Shown: one piece after another, positions 42,453 to 50,977 of the stretch | Position numbering within the stretch: the first letter of the stretch is position 1 | Layout: every line of letters begins with the position of its first letter | Source of the DNA: Hyphomicrobiales bacterium | GTDB taxonomy: Bacteria; Pseudomonadota; Alphaproteobacteria; Rhizobiales; Phreatobacteraceae | NCBI GenBank assembly: GCA_017304475.1 | Contig: JAFKKV010000023.1 | Location: 100,286 to 164,285 of the forward strand | Reading direction: 5' to 3' | DNA: 64,000 bases | Position numbers and translations under genes: made by a program | The notes under the pieces: generated by a model | The model's input: the letters and a program-made list of their open reading frames with translations, nothing else | The model's database searches: none | What the model was told of the DNA's origin: nothing

Positions 42453-43472
42453 TCAGCTGACCTTGATCACCAGCTTGCCGAAATTCTTGCCCTTCAAGAG
42501 CCCGATAAAGGCCTCCGGCGCCTTGTCGAGGCCCTCGACCACGTCTTCCCGGTATTTCACCTTGCCGTCGCGAAGCCAGGCCGACATGTCGGTGAAGAAG
42601 TCCTTCGCCTGATCGGCGAAGTCGCGCACGATGAAGCCGCGGAAGGTCAGCCGCTTGGTCAGGATGTCGCGCAGCAGGAGCTGGGTGCGGTCCGGCCCTT
42701 CGGGCAGGCCGGTGGCATTGTACTGGGCGATCAGGCCGCAGACCGGGATGCGGGCGAAGAAGTTGAGCAGCGGGAACACCGCGTCGAACACCGCCCCGCC
42801 GACATTCTCGAAATAGACGTCGATGCCCTTGGGACAGGCCGCCTTCAGGTCGGCCGCGAAAGTCGGCGAGCGGTGGTCGAGGGCGACATCGAAGCCGAAC
42901 TCCTCGATCAGCGCCTTGCACTTGTCGGCCCCACCGGCAATGCCGACGGCGCGAGCGCCCTTGATCCTGGCGATCTGTCCGACCGCCGAGCCGACCGGCC
43001 CGGTGGCGGCGGCCACCACCACCGTCTCGCCGGCCTTCGGCTGGCCGATGGTCAGAAGACCGGTATAGGCGGTCATGCCGGGCATGCCGAGCACCCCGAC
43101 GGCTGTCGAGATCGGGGCGGCGGAAGGATCGATCTTGCGCAGCGCCTTGGCATCGGCCACCGCATAGGACTGCCAGCCCGAATGGGACAGCACGATGTCA
43201 CCCGGCTTGAACCGGTCGCTCTTGCTTGCGACCACCTCGGCGACCGTGCCGCCTTCCATGACGCCACCGACCTCGACCGGCGCGGCATAGGACTTGGCGT
43301 CGCTCATCCGTCCGCGCATGTAGGGGTCGAGCGAGAGATACCTGATCTTCAGCAACACCTCGCCCTCCGCCGGCTCCGGCACGGGCGCCGTGTCGATCCG
43401 GAAGTCCGAGGGCTTTGGCTCACCATGCGGGCGAGCGGCCAGTAGAACGCGGCGGTTGGCAAGGGTGGTCAT
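42453..43472 (-). CDS. NADP-dependent oxidoreductase, zinc-independent MDR family
   Basis: 339-residue medium-chain reductase of the leukotriene B4 12-hydroxydehydrogenase/CurA-like group, which reduce the C=C bond of enones with NADPH. Family features: LSLDPYMRGRM near the N-terminus, the nucleotide motif VAAATGPVGSAVGQIA, and VYFENVGGAVFDAVFPL. No zinc-ligand cysteines are present. The ATG at 43472 is used; the in-frame extension to 43577 lacks similarity. Likely role is detoxification of reactive alkenals; it stands alone. Confidence 0.9.
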   Translation of the reverse strand: MTTLANRRVLLAARPHGEPKPSDFRIDTAPVPEPAEGEVLLKIRYLSLDPYMRGRMSDAKSYAAPVEVGGVMEGGTVAEVVASKSDRFKPGDIVLSHSGWQSYAVADAKALRKIDPSAAPISTAVGVLGMPGMTAYTGLLTIGQPKAGETVVVAAATGPVGSAVGQIARIKGARAVGIAGGADKCKALIEEFGFDVALDHRSPTFAADLKAACPKGIDVYFENVGGAVFDAVFPLLNFFARIPVCGLIAQYNATGLPEGPDRTQLLLRDILTKRLTFRGFIVRDFADQAKDFFTDMSAWLRDGKVKYREDVVEGLDKAPEAFIGLLKGKNFGKLVIKVS

Positions 43473-43871
43473 TGGACGGCTCCCAGAGTTTGGTATGACT
43501 CCAAGTGCTAACCGCAGCGGATGCAAGCGGCAATCGCCGAGCGCATGGCAGTGCGCGCGCGCCGACTGTGCGATCATTCAATAAACGAGAAATTTCAACT
43601 GATTGGCGCAAGCATTGAGCGATGAACATCAATTTACATCCAAATTCGACATACGGATTTTCACGCAATGGGCTTGACGCGAGGGCAGAGTTACAGCATG
43701 TAAGGCAAACATCGTCGTGATAGCGCTGCGCCGCCTTAGTTCGTTCCTGGGCGTCGATAACCGGAGATCCGGTGCGACAACTAGTCTGATCCGCCCAGGC
43801 GCGCGGCTCGTGACCTCGAAACTGGAGATCGCCAAGAGGGCGCTTCCGGTCGACTTGAAAGAATTATCTTC
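43473..43871 (+). promoter_or_regulatory. 399-bp intergenic leader before the cold-shock helicase gene
   Basis: No credible gene lies here. The region is locally AT-rich (about 43570-43720) and carries promoters for the two divergent genes. The length is suggestive of a structured 5' untranslated leader, as cold-shock mRNAs of both helicases and Csp proteins often have, but I cannot fold it reliably by eye. Confidence 0.45.
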
Positions 43872-45074
43872 TTGAACACTTCGAATTTCGCGTCGCTTGG
43901 CCTTGCCGAGCCGCTCCTGCGTTCCCTCAACGATGCAGGCTTCACCAAGCCGACGCCGATCCAGGCGAAGGCAATCCCTCACCTCCTCGAAGACCACGAT
44001 CTGATCGGCATCGCTCAGACCGGCACCGGCAAGACCGCGGCTTTCTCGCTGCCTATGCTGCAGCATCTGGCCGAAGAGACCGAGCGCGTGCCGTCGAAGG
44101 GCGTGCGCGCCCTGATCCTGGCGCCGACGCGCGAACTCGCGCTGCAGATCGGCGAGACCATCGCCAAGCTGTCCAAGCACACCAAGCTGCGCCATGCCGT
44201 GATCTTCGGCGGCGTCGGCCAGAACCCGCAGGTCCAGGCGCTCGCCCGCGGCCTCGACCTCCTGGTCGCGACCCCCGGCCGCCTGATCGACCTGATGAAC
44301 CAAGGCTTCGTGCGCCTCGACACGGTCACCCATCTGGTGCTCGACGAAGCCGACCGCATGCTCGACATGGGCTTCATCAACGACGTCATGAAGATCGTCA
44401 ACAAGTTGCCGGAGCAGCGCCAGTCGATGCTGTTTTCGGCGACCATGCCGAAGGAAGTGGCCAAGCTCGCCCGCACCATCCTGTGGGAGCCGGTGCGCGT
44501 CGAAGTCACTCCGGAAGTGGTCACCGTCGAGGCGATCGAGCAGCACGTGTTCCACGTGCAGACACCGGACAAGCGGGCGCTCCTCGAAGCGCTGCTGAAG
44601 GACCCGGATCTCGCCCGTGTCGTGGTGTTCACCCGCACCAAGCACGGCGCCAACCGGCTGGCCGGCCAGCTGGCCAAGGTCGGCATCAAGACCGATGCGA
44701 TCCACGGCAACAAGAGCCAGGGCGCGCGCCAGCGGGCATTGGCCCAGTTCAAGAGCGGCGAATTGCGCGTGCTGGTGGCGACCGATCTGTTCGCCCGCGG
44801 CATCGACGTGGCCGAGATCACCCATGTGGTGAATTTCGACCTGCCCAATGAGCCCGAAAGCTATGTCCACCGCATCGGCCGCACCGGCCGGGCCGGCCGG
44901 ACCGGCATTGCATATGCCTTCTGTGATCCGAGCGAGCGCAGCTACCTGACGGCCATCGAAAGGCTGACTCGTGTTTCGCTCACCGTTGCTTCTCACTCGT
45001 CCCAGGCTCAACGGCGCGATCCTCGCCCCGTTGCGGCCGCCCCCCGTCCGCAGCCCAGGCGTCGGGCTGCCTGA
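43872..45074 (+). CDS. DEAD-box ATP-dependent RNA helicase (RhlE-like)
   Basis: 400-residue RNA helicase that remodels structured RNA, probably at low temperature. Motifs in order: Q motif TPIQAKAI, Walker A AQTGTGKTAA (about 48-57), PTRELA, TPGR, DEAD in VLDEADRMLDMGF, SAT in LFSATMPKE, and HRIGRTGRAGRTG. A short basic tail (PRPQPRRRAA) may bind RNA. The start is TTG 43872, since it gives the canonical NFASLGLAEPLLRSL beginning and no ATG is nearby; the ribosome binding site is weak. The CspA gene follows by 36 bp. Confidence 0.9.
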   Translation: MNTSNFASLGLAEPLLRSLNDAGFTKPTPIQAKAIPHLLEDHDLIGIAQTGTGKTAAFSLPMLQHLAEETERVPSKGVRALILAPTRELALQIGETIAKLSKHTKLRHAVIFGGVGQNPQVQALARGLDLLVATPGRLIDLMNQGFVRLDTVTHLVLDEADRMLDMGFINDVMKIVNKLPEQRQSMLFSATMPKEVAKLARTILWEPVRVEVTPEVVTVEAIEQHVFHVQTPDKRALLEALLKDPDLARVVVFTRTKHGANRLAGQLAKVGIKTDAIHGNKSQGARQRALAQFKSGELRVLVATDLFARGIDVAEITHVVNFDLPNEPESYVHRIGRTGRAGRTGIAYAFCDPSERSYLTAIERLTRVSLTVASHSSQAQRRDPRPVAAAPRPQPRRRAA

Positions 45075-45110
45075 CACCCATCCCTCCACCGCCAAACATG
45101 AGGAGCTTCC

Positions 45111-45320
45111 ATGGCGACCGGGACCGTGAAGTGGTTCAACCCCCAGAAAGGCTACGGCTTTATTCAGCCCGCCGATGGCGGCAAGGACGTGTTCGTGCAC
45201 ATTTCGGCCGTGCAGCGCGCTGGTCTGAACGACCTGCGTGAAGGCGAGAAAGTGTCGTACGAGCTGGCCACCGACCGTCGCACGGGCAAGCAGTCGGCTG
45301 ACGAGCTGAAGCTCGACTGA
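45111..45320 (+). CDS. Cold-shock protein, CspA family
   Basis: 69-residue single-domain nucleic-acid chaperone. RNP1 is KGYGFIQ and RNP2 is VFVHIS; length and GTVKWFNPQKGYGF start are canonical. AGGAG lies six bases before the ATG. Together with the helicase just upstream it forms a cold-shock module that could be one transcript. Confidence 0.95.
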   Translation: MATGTVKWFNPQKGYGFIQPADGGKDVFVHISAVQRAGLNDLREGEKVSYELATDRRTGKQSADELKLD

Positions 45321-45362
45321 TAAGCATCCGACGCGACACGCACCAAGCAGCGTCGCTGTCCT

Positions 45363-45386
45363 CAGGCGATCCGGCGGGATCGCCTG
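45363..45386. terminator. Hairpin between csp and a convergent gene
   Basis: CAGGCGATCC (45363-45372) pairs perfectly with GGATCGCCTG (45377-45386) around a GGCG loop. It sits 42 bp after the csp stop and 36 bp before the convergent stop at 45423, consistent with a shared transcription end. No T-run. Confidence 0.55.
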
Positions 45387-45422
45387 GCGTGGCAGCGGCC
45401 TGATATTCCCTCTTTCGACCGA

Positions 45423-45665
45423 TCAGTGAACCGTCGCGGTCGCGCTTGCCAGCCCCGCGCCGATCTGCTCGAGAACGACGATCTCCGGTTCCTCGTCCCA
45501 GCGTGACGACGACACCGACAGGATGATCACCCCCGGCCGCTTCTTCGCGACAAAATTGGCGACAACCCGCGCCTGCTCGTAGGTGTCGAGATAGTGCACG
45601 TCCTCGGCCACCATGCGTGAGCCGCGCTGGACGAAGGGCACGACGGCGAAATTGCGATGGGGCAT
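45423..45665 (-). CDS. Small protein of unknown function
   Basis: 80-residue soluble protein, MPHRNFAVVPFVQRGSRMVA at its start, with an alternating hydrophobic pattern (GVIILSVSSSRWDEEPEIVV) suggesting a small alpha/beta fold. A GGGAGC ribosome binding site precedes the ATG at 45665. I recognise no family. It lies downstream of ileS on the same strand, separated by about 200 bp containing a palindromic repeat, and is probably transcribed separately. Confidence 0.6.
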   Translation of the reverse strand: MPHRNFAVVPFVQRGSRMVAEDVHYLDTYEQARVVANFVAKKRPGVIILSVSSSRWDEEPEIVVLEQIGAGLASATATVH

Positions 45666-45709
45666 GACGTGCTCCCGGGAAACAGCTTGCCCCAATATAG
45701 GCACGATGC

Positions 45710-45730
45710 ATGCCCGATGAGATCGGGCAT
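45710..45730. repeat. Palindromic extragenic repeat
   Basis: ATGCCCGAT-GAG-ATCGGGCAT, nine-base arms and a three-base loop, in the gap between ileS and the 80-residue gene. The shape resembles repetitive extragenic palindromes common in Bradyrhizobium-related genomes; as RNA it would make a tight hairpin downstream of ileS. Confidence 0.5.
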
Positions 45731-45861
45731 CTCCCCATCGTGTCATTCCCTATGGGGCAGCTTCCGTGGCACGGCAGGCGTGTATTCCACGCATCATGCC
45801 GCGCCCGGGAGTCTACACCGCAGCAAGGCGGAGCGGCGGACGGTCTTCGCCCGCCCGCCCC

Positions 45862-48771
45862 TCACAGCACGTGGCGCGCCTTCCACTCCGCCATGGCCTT
45901 GGCATCGCGCGGAGTGATGTCCGGGAAGGCCGGATCGGCGGTCGCGGGATCGAAATACTTCCAGCTGCGCGCGCATTTGACGCCCGAAGCCTTGGCCGAG
46001 ACCACCGCCACGCCTTTCACCTCGTCGAGCCTGAAGGCATCGGCGGGACCTTCGCCCGTGACCACACTGGCGCCGGAGGTGATCGCCACCTCGGCCATGT
46101 CGACGCCGGCAATGGCAGCCGCCAGATCGGCATCGGCGACATGAATGACCGGGGCCGCCTCGAGCGACGATCCGAGCCGCTTGGCGGCACGCTCCACCTC
46201 CAGGGCGCCGGTGACGACGCGGCGAACCTTGCGGATCTTGTCCCACTTGGCTTCCAGCGCCGGATCGAGCCAGGCAGCGTCCGCCTGATAGAACAGCGCG
46301 AGATGAACGCTGCCCTCGCGGCCATAGCGATCCCACCAGGCCTCCTCGGCGGTAAACGAGAGCACCGGCGCAAGCCAGGTCGCAACCGCCTTGAACACCT
46401 CCTCGATGACAGCCAGCGCGGCCTTGCGGCCATGCGACGACAGCGGATCGCAATAGAGCGTGTCCTTGCGGACGTCGAAATAGAAGGCCGACAGGTCGAC
46501 CGTCATGAAATGGCTCAGAAGCGCGAAGACCCGCTTGTAGTCATAGGTCCGGTAGGCCTCGTGGATCGCCGGCGACAGTTCGGCCAGACGATGCAGCATC
46601 AGCCGCTCGAGCTCGGGCACGCCGGCGCTCTCCAGCGGTGCCCCGTCATGGTGCTTCAGCGCGCCGAGCATCCAGCGGATCGTGTTGCGCAGCTTGCGAT
46701 AGGTGTCGGAGGTGGTCTGCAGGATCTCCTTGCCGATGCGCAGGTCGTCGGAATAGTCGGAAGCCGCCACCCACAGGCGCAGGATATCGGCGCCCGATTG
46801 CTTGATCACCTCCTGCGGCGCGACCGTATTGCCGATCGACTTCGACATCTTGCGGCCGTCGCCGTCGAGCACGAAACCATGGGTCAACACGACGTCGAAA
46901 GGCGCCCGGCCGCGGGTGCCGCAGCTTTCCAGCAGGGAGGAATGGAACCAGCCGCGATGCTGGTCCGACCCTTCCAGATACATCACGGTGTCGGCGCCGC
47001 CATCGACCTTGCGCTTCAGCCCGGCGAAATTCGGGAAGGCCTGCGGGTCTTCCAGCGTGAAGGCATGGGTCGAACCGGAATCGAACCAGACGTCGAGCAC
47101 GTCATTGACCTTGTCCCAGTCAGCGGGATGGTATTTCGGCCCGAGGAAGCGCGCGCCGTCGTCGGAAGCGAACCAGGCGTCCGCCCCCTCCAGCGCGAAA
47201 GCCTCGCGAATGCGGTGATTGACCGCCTCGTCCTTCAGGATCTCGCCGGTCTCCTTGTTGACGAAGACGGCGATCGGAACGCCCCAGGCGCGCTGGCGCG
47301 AGACCACCCAGTCGGGACGGTTCTCGATCATGCCGGTGATGCGGTTCTCGCCCGAGGCCGGAACCCATTCGGTCTCGCGGATCGCCTTCAGCGCACGCTC
47401 GCGCAGGGTCAAGCCGTCGTCATAAGGCTTGTCCATCGCAATGAACCATTGCGGCGTGTTGCGGAAGATGACCGGCTTCTTCGAGCGCCAGGAATGCGGA
47501 TAGGTGTGCTTCAGCCGGCCGCGCGCGACCAGCTTGCCGGCCGTCGCCAGCGCCTCGATGACCGCGCCATTGGCATCGCCCTTGTCGCCCTTGTCGGTGA
47601 TCACCTGGCGGCCGGTGAAACCCGGAGCCTCCTTGGTGAACCGGCCGTCGCCATCGACGGTATAGGGGATGGCGGTATCGACGCCGCGTGCCGCGAGATC
47701 GCGGCCATTGGCCATCCAGATGTCGAAGTCCTCGCGGCCATGGCCCGGCGCGGTATGGACGAAGCCGGTGCCCGCATCGTCGGTGACATGATCGCCGTCG
47801 AGCATCGGCACGTCGAAATCATAGCCCTGCCCGCGCAGCGGATGGGCCGTGGTATAGCCGGCGAGTTCGGCGGCACCGACATCGCGCAGCCGCTCGAAAC
47901 CCTCGACCTTGGCCGCCTTGAACAGGTCTGCCGCCAGCTTGTCGGCGATCAGATATTGGGCGCCGACCTTGGCCCAGTTGGTCTCGGCCGCCGCGGTCAC
48001 CCGATAGAGGCCATAGCTGATGCGCCTGGAATAGGAGATCGCCCGGTTGCCGGGGATGGTCCAGGGCGTGGTCGTCCAGATGACGACCGCGAAGTCCTGG
48101 CCGAGCACCGGGAAGGCGGCGAAGATCGTGTCGCTCTGATAGTCGTGATATTCGACCTCGGCCTCGGCCAGCGCGGTCTTCTCGACCACCGACCACATGA
48201 CCGGCTTCGACCCGCGATAGAGCTGGCCGTCATGGGCGAACTTCATGATCTCGGTGGCGATCTGCGCCTCCGCCGCGAAGCTCATGGTCGAATAGGGCTT
48301 GTCCCAGTCGCCGACGACGCCGAGCCGCTTGAACTCCTCGCGCTGCACGCCGAGCCAATGGCTGGCGAAGGTGCGGCACTCCTGGCGGAATTCGACGATC
48401 GGCACCTCGTCCTTGTTCAGGCCCTTGGCGCGATACTGCTCCTCGATCTTCCATTCGATCGGCAGGCCGTGGCAATCCCAGCCCGGCACATAGTCGCTGT
48501 CGAAGCCGGCCATCTGCTGCGACTTGGTGACGATGTCCTTGAGGATCTTGTTAAGCGCGTGGCCGATATGGAGGTGGCCATTGGCATAGGGCGGTCCGTC
48601 ATGCAGCACGAACCTGGCCCGGCCCTTGGCCTCGCGGCGCAGCCGGCCATAGAGATCCATGGCGGCCCAGCTCTTCAGGATCTCCGGCTCCTTCTCCGGC
48701 AAGCCGGCGCGCATCGGGAAAGCCGTCTCGGGCAGCAGCAGGGTCTTCGAATAGTCAAAAGGTTCGGACAT
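45862..48771 (-). CDS. ileS: Isoleucyl-tRNA synthetase
   Basis: 969-residue class I synthetase charging tRNA-Ile. HIGH motif at residues 68-71 in PYANGHLHIGHAL, KMSKS in DGRKMSKSIGN, and the inserted CP1 editing domain between them (GTGFVHTAPGHGREDF). The bacterial C-terminal zinc knuckle is degenerate: only KCARSWKYF remains of the CxxC...CxxC pattern, with the later cysteine pair absent. The ATG at 48771 gives MSEPFDYSKTLLLPET; the longer frame to 48960 has no similarity. Essential housekeeping gene. Confidence 0.97.
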   Translation of the reverse strand: MSEPFDYSKTLLLPETAFPMRAGLPEKEPEILKSWAAMDLYGRLRREAKGRARFVLHDGPPYANGHLHIGHALNKILKDIVTKSQQMAGFDSDYVPGWDCHGLPIEWKIEEQYRAKGLNKDEVPIVEFRQECRTFASHWLGVQREEFKRLGVVGDWDKPYSTMSFAAEAQIATEIMKFAHDGQLYRGSKPVMWSVVEKTALAEAEVEYHDYQSDTIFAAFPVLGQDFAVVIWTTTPWTIPGNRAISYSRRISYGLYRVTAAAETNWAKVGAQYLIADKLAADLFKAAKVEGFERLRDVGAAELAGYTTAHPLRGQGYDFDVPMLDGDHVTDDAGTGFVHTAPGHGREDFDIWMANGRDLAARGVDTAIPYTVDGDGRFTKEAPGFTGRQVITDKGDKGDANGAVIEALATAGKLVARGRLKHTYPHSWRSKKPVIFRNTPQWFIAMDKPYDDGLTLRERALKAIRETEWVPASGENRITGMIENRPDWVVSRQRAWGVPIAVFVNKETGEILKDEAVNHRIREAFALEGADAWFASDDGARFLGPKYHPADWDKVNDVLDVWFDSGSTHAFTLEDPQAFPNFAGLKRKVDGGADTVMYLEGSDQHRGWFHSSLLESCGTRGRAPFDVVLTHGFVLDGDGRKMSKSIGNTVAPQEVIKQSGADILRLWVAASDYSDDLRIGKEILQTTSDTYRKLRNTIRWMLGALKHHDGAPLESAGVPELERLMLHRLAELSPAIHEAYRTYDYKRVFALLSHFMTVDLSAFYFDVRKDTLYCDPLSSHGRKAALAVIEEVFKAVATWLAPVLSFTAEEAWWDRYGREGSVHLALFYQADAAWLDPALEAKWDKIRKVRRVVTGALEVERAAKRLGSSLEAAPVIHVADADLAAAIAGVDMAEVAITSGASVVTGEGPADAFRLDEVKGVAVVSAKASGVKCARSWKYFDPATADPAFPDITPRDAKAMAEWKARHVL

Positions 48772-49190
48772 CGGTCTCGACCGGATCAGGCGGCGCGATC
48801 GGCCGCGACATAGGGGGTGTTCGTCAGGAAACCCGGACCTCCGGGCACGCGTCACCGCGGCCTCAGGAGGCCGGGCCGGTAATTCGCGAAGCGGGCGAAG
48901 CCGCGGGGCCGGAAGAAAAGCGCATGCGCTCTCATAAGGTGTCCGACAGGCAATAGGCAAGGCCCCGCTTGGGTGGACAGCCCCTTGGCGTGGCCCCTCG
49001 CAGCGCTTTCGCGACGAACATGGCGTTGGATAACGCGCGCATTGCGCTGGCCGGGCCGGCGGGACACGATAGGCTCGACCGGCCGGGCGGGAGAACGACC
49101 AGAGGCCGCGCTGTCTGGCGCCGGTCTACGGATTCGGCTGCCCTCCGCGCGATGACGCAGCCCCCGGGAAGCGCGAAGGAACCTTCGGCA
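48772..49190. promoter_or_regulatory. 419-bp divergent intergenic region (ileS / methyltransferase)
   Basis: No supported gene. It must contain promoters for ileS (leftward) and the methyltransferase (rightward). Long frames crossing it on both strands lack family similarity and have the composition of shadow frames. I see no T-box or other recognisable leader. Confidence 0.5.
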
Positions 49191-49880
49191 ATGTCTCTGT
49201 GGTCCGACTTCCAGACGAATGACAAGCGCCTGATCCACAAATGGAAACATTATTTCCCGGCCTATGAGCGCCACTTCTCCCGCTTCGTGAATACCGATGT
49301 GGTTTTCATCGAGATCGGTTGCGGCCAGGGCGGCTCGCTGCAGATGTGGAAACGGTATTTCGGCCCGCATGCCCGCATCATCGGCATCGACATCAACTCG
49401 GCCTGCAAGGCCTATGCGGAGGACCAGATCGAGATCCGGATCGGCGACCAGTCCGACCGGTCGTTCCTGGACCAGATCGTCAAGGAATTCGGCGCGCCCG
49501 ACATCGTGCTCGACGACGGCAGCCATGTGATGTCGCATATCCGCGCATCCTTTGCCGCGCTCTACCCGCAACTCAGCCGCAACGGCGTCTACTTCGTGGA
49601 GGACCTGCACACCGCCTATTGGGACGAATATGAGGGCGGCCTGAAGCGCGAGGGCAGCTTCATCGAAGCCTGCAAGGAGCTGGTCGACGAATTGAACGCC
49701 GACCATAGCCGCAATGCGGTCGCGCCGACCGCGTTCACCCGGTCGACCTTGTCGATGCATTTCTACGATAGCATCGTGGTGTTCGAAAAAGGCCGCCACA
49801 CCGCGAAGTTCGCTCCCCAGACGGGCGGCGCACGCAGCAGCTTGCCGACCAGTCTCGCCGGAAACTGGCCCGGGCGTTGA
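49191..49880 (+). CDS. Class I SAM-dependent methyltransferase
   Basis: 229-residue protein with SAM-binding motif I FIEIGCGQGGSLQMWKRYFG, the acidic end of strand 2 IIGIDIN, and DIVLDDGSHVMSHI, which resembles the cephalosporin hydroxylase/CmcI and rhamnosyl O-methyltransferase group. An AAGGAA ribosome binding site precedes ATG 49191. It stands alone between ileS (divergent) and the TetR gene (convergent). Acceptor unknown; glycan or secondary-metabolite O-methylation is typical of this subgroup. Confidence 0.82.
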   Translation: MSLWSDFQTNDKRLIHKWKHYFPAYERHFSRFVNTDVVFIEIGCGQGGSLQMWKRYFGPHARIIGIDINSACKAYAEDQIEIRIGDQSDRSFLDQIVKEFGAPDIVLDDGSHVMSHIRASFAALYPQLSRNGVYFVEDLHTAYWDEYEGGLKREGSFIEACKELVDELNADHSRNAVAPTAFTRSTLSMHFYDSIVVFEKGRHTAKFAPQTGGARSSLPTSLAGNWPGR

Positions 49881-49914
49881 GCCACAGAAGACCGATGGCG
49901 ACAGGCGCGATCGA

Positions 49915-50478
49915 CTAACCGCCCTTCGGCGCGGCCAGCCCGCCGGCGATGCCGAGAACCGACAGTTCCGCGAGGAACTCGTCGACTTCGCCGCGGTTGA
50001 GGCGCCGGCCGGACAAGACCAGGCCGAGATAGGCGGAATAGAAGGCCAGTGCGCGCCAATGCGCGGGACCGGGCGCAAAGCCCTTGTCGACCAGCAGCGC
50101 CTCGATATAGCCGATACGGTCCTGGTCGACGGCGGCGAGCGTCGCCTGGACATGGGGTGCCGCCGCCCCCCAGCCCCTGACCGCGACTTCGAGCGCGGTG
50201 TCGGCAAGGAAAGCCCGGCGCAACAGCACGGCGAGCCGATCGCGACGCTCGGTCGTGCGCTCGATGTCGTCGATGATCGCCAGGGCCGCAATGTCGCGCC
50301 ATCGCGCCAGAACTGCCCGATGATAGGCGCCGATATCAGCGAAATGCCAGTAGAAGCTGCCGCGCGAGACGCCAAGCTCGGCCGCCAGGAGTTCGGCCTT
50401 GAGCGCGGTGAAACCGGCGCGCGCCAGCGCCTTCAGGCCGGCATTGATCCAGTCTTCGGCTGAAAGTCGAGGTGCCAT
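49915..50478 (-). CDS. TetR family transcriptional regulator
   Basis: 187-residue repressor with an N-terminal TetR helix-turn-helix (LKAELLAAELGVSRGSFYWH, about residues 25-44) and a helical ligand domain. ATG 50478 is preferred to ATG 50490 because the latter lies inside the operator palindrome. Divergent from a small membrane-protein gene; two matching palindromes occupy the intergenic space, so it almost certainly represses itself and that gene. Confidence 0.9.
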   Translation of the reverse strand: MAPRLSAEDWINAGLKALARAGFTALKAELLAAELGVSRGSFYWHFADIGAYHRAVLARWRDIAALAIIDDIERTTERRDRLAVLLRRAFLADTALEVAVRGWGAAAPHVQATLAAVDQDRIGYIEALLVDKGFAPGPAHWRALAFYSAYLGLVLSGRRLNRGEVDEFLAELSVLGIAGGLAAPKGG

Positions 50479-50486
50479 GGGCGGCA

Positions 50487-50550
50487 CCATACAGGACTGT
50501 ATTGACAGAAGCCATGGCGAGGACCATCGTCACCATACACAACTGTATGG
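50487..50550. promoter_or_regulatory. Paired TetR operators
   Basis: Two related 18-bp inverted repeats: CCATACAGGACTGTATTG (50487-50504) and CCATACACAACTGTATGG (50533-50550), sharing the arms ATACA and TGTAT and the same start CCATACA. Centres are 46 bp apart. One abuts the TetR start, the other the membrane-protein start, the classical arrangement for a divergently autoregulated TetR repressor. Confidence 0.8.
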
Positions 50551-50559
50551 AGCGGCGTG

Positions 50560-50910
50560 ATGCGGGATATCGTGCTTCAGCTTTCGGGTGTCCTGGCGGT
50601 GGCGACCGCGATCACCCACGGCGTGCTCGGCGAAACACGCGTCTTCGCCCGCGCCCGGATCGAACCGCCCGCCCTGAAACTGCTGATTCATCTCGTCTGG
50701 CAGGCCGGCACGGTCGCCTGGATCGGCGGCGGCGTCCTTCTCATCTGCGCGGGCTGGTTCTTCCCGGCTCCGGCACGCCAGGCGACCATCCTGGTTCTGG
50801 CCGTCGTCTTCGCCGCCGCCGCTCTCGGCAATGCCTGGGCGACGCGCGGCCGCCACTTTGGCTGGATGGCGATGGCCGTCGTGGTCCTGCTGGCGCTTGC
50901 CGGTTTGTGA
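50560..50910 (+). CDS. Small integral membrane protein of unknown function
   Basis: 116-residue protein made almost entirely of four hydrophobic segments (about residues 4-20, 38-62, 70-88 and 95-115) separated by short charged loops. ATG 50560 is preferred to the GTG three bases earlier because GGAG lies 8 bases upstream. It is the target of the divergent TetR gene through two operators. Function unknown; size and topology fit small multidrug-like or membrane-stress proteins, but no family motif is recognised. Confidence 0.75.
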   Translation: MRDIVLQLSGVLAVATAITHGVLGETRVFARARIEPPALKLLIHLVWQAGTVAWIGGGVLLICAGWFFPAPARQATILVLAVVFAAAALGNAWATRGRHFGWMAMAVVVLLALAGL

Positions 50911-50925
50911 AGGCGGACACACAAA

Positions 50926-50952
50926 CGCCGGCCGTCACGAAGACGGCCGGCG
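50926..50952. terminator. Intrinsic terminator of the glycine-cleavage operon
   Basis: CGCCGGCCGTC (50926-50936) pairs perfectly with GACGGCCGGCG (50942-50952), an 11-bp stem with a five-base loop. On the minus strand it is followed by TTTGTGTGT, fitting termination after gcvPB; it also lies just past the convergent membrane-protein gene. Confidence 0.75.
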
Positions 50953-50977
50953 CGCTGTCGAAACCGGTGGCGGTCGC

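Noticed and set aside
45766..48813. A 1015-codon open frame on the plus strand across ileS
   Set aside because: It is the antisense of isoleucyl-tRNA synthetase, is rich in Arg/Gly/His as expected for GC-rich shadow frames and has no family motifs.
48852..50375. A 507-codon minus-strand frame across the methyltransferase
   Set aside because: Antisense of a SAM-binding methyltransferase and out of frame with the TetR gene; composition typical of a shadow frame.
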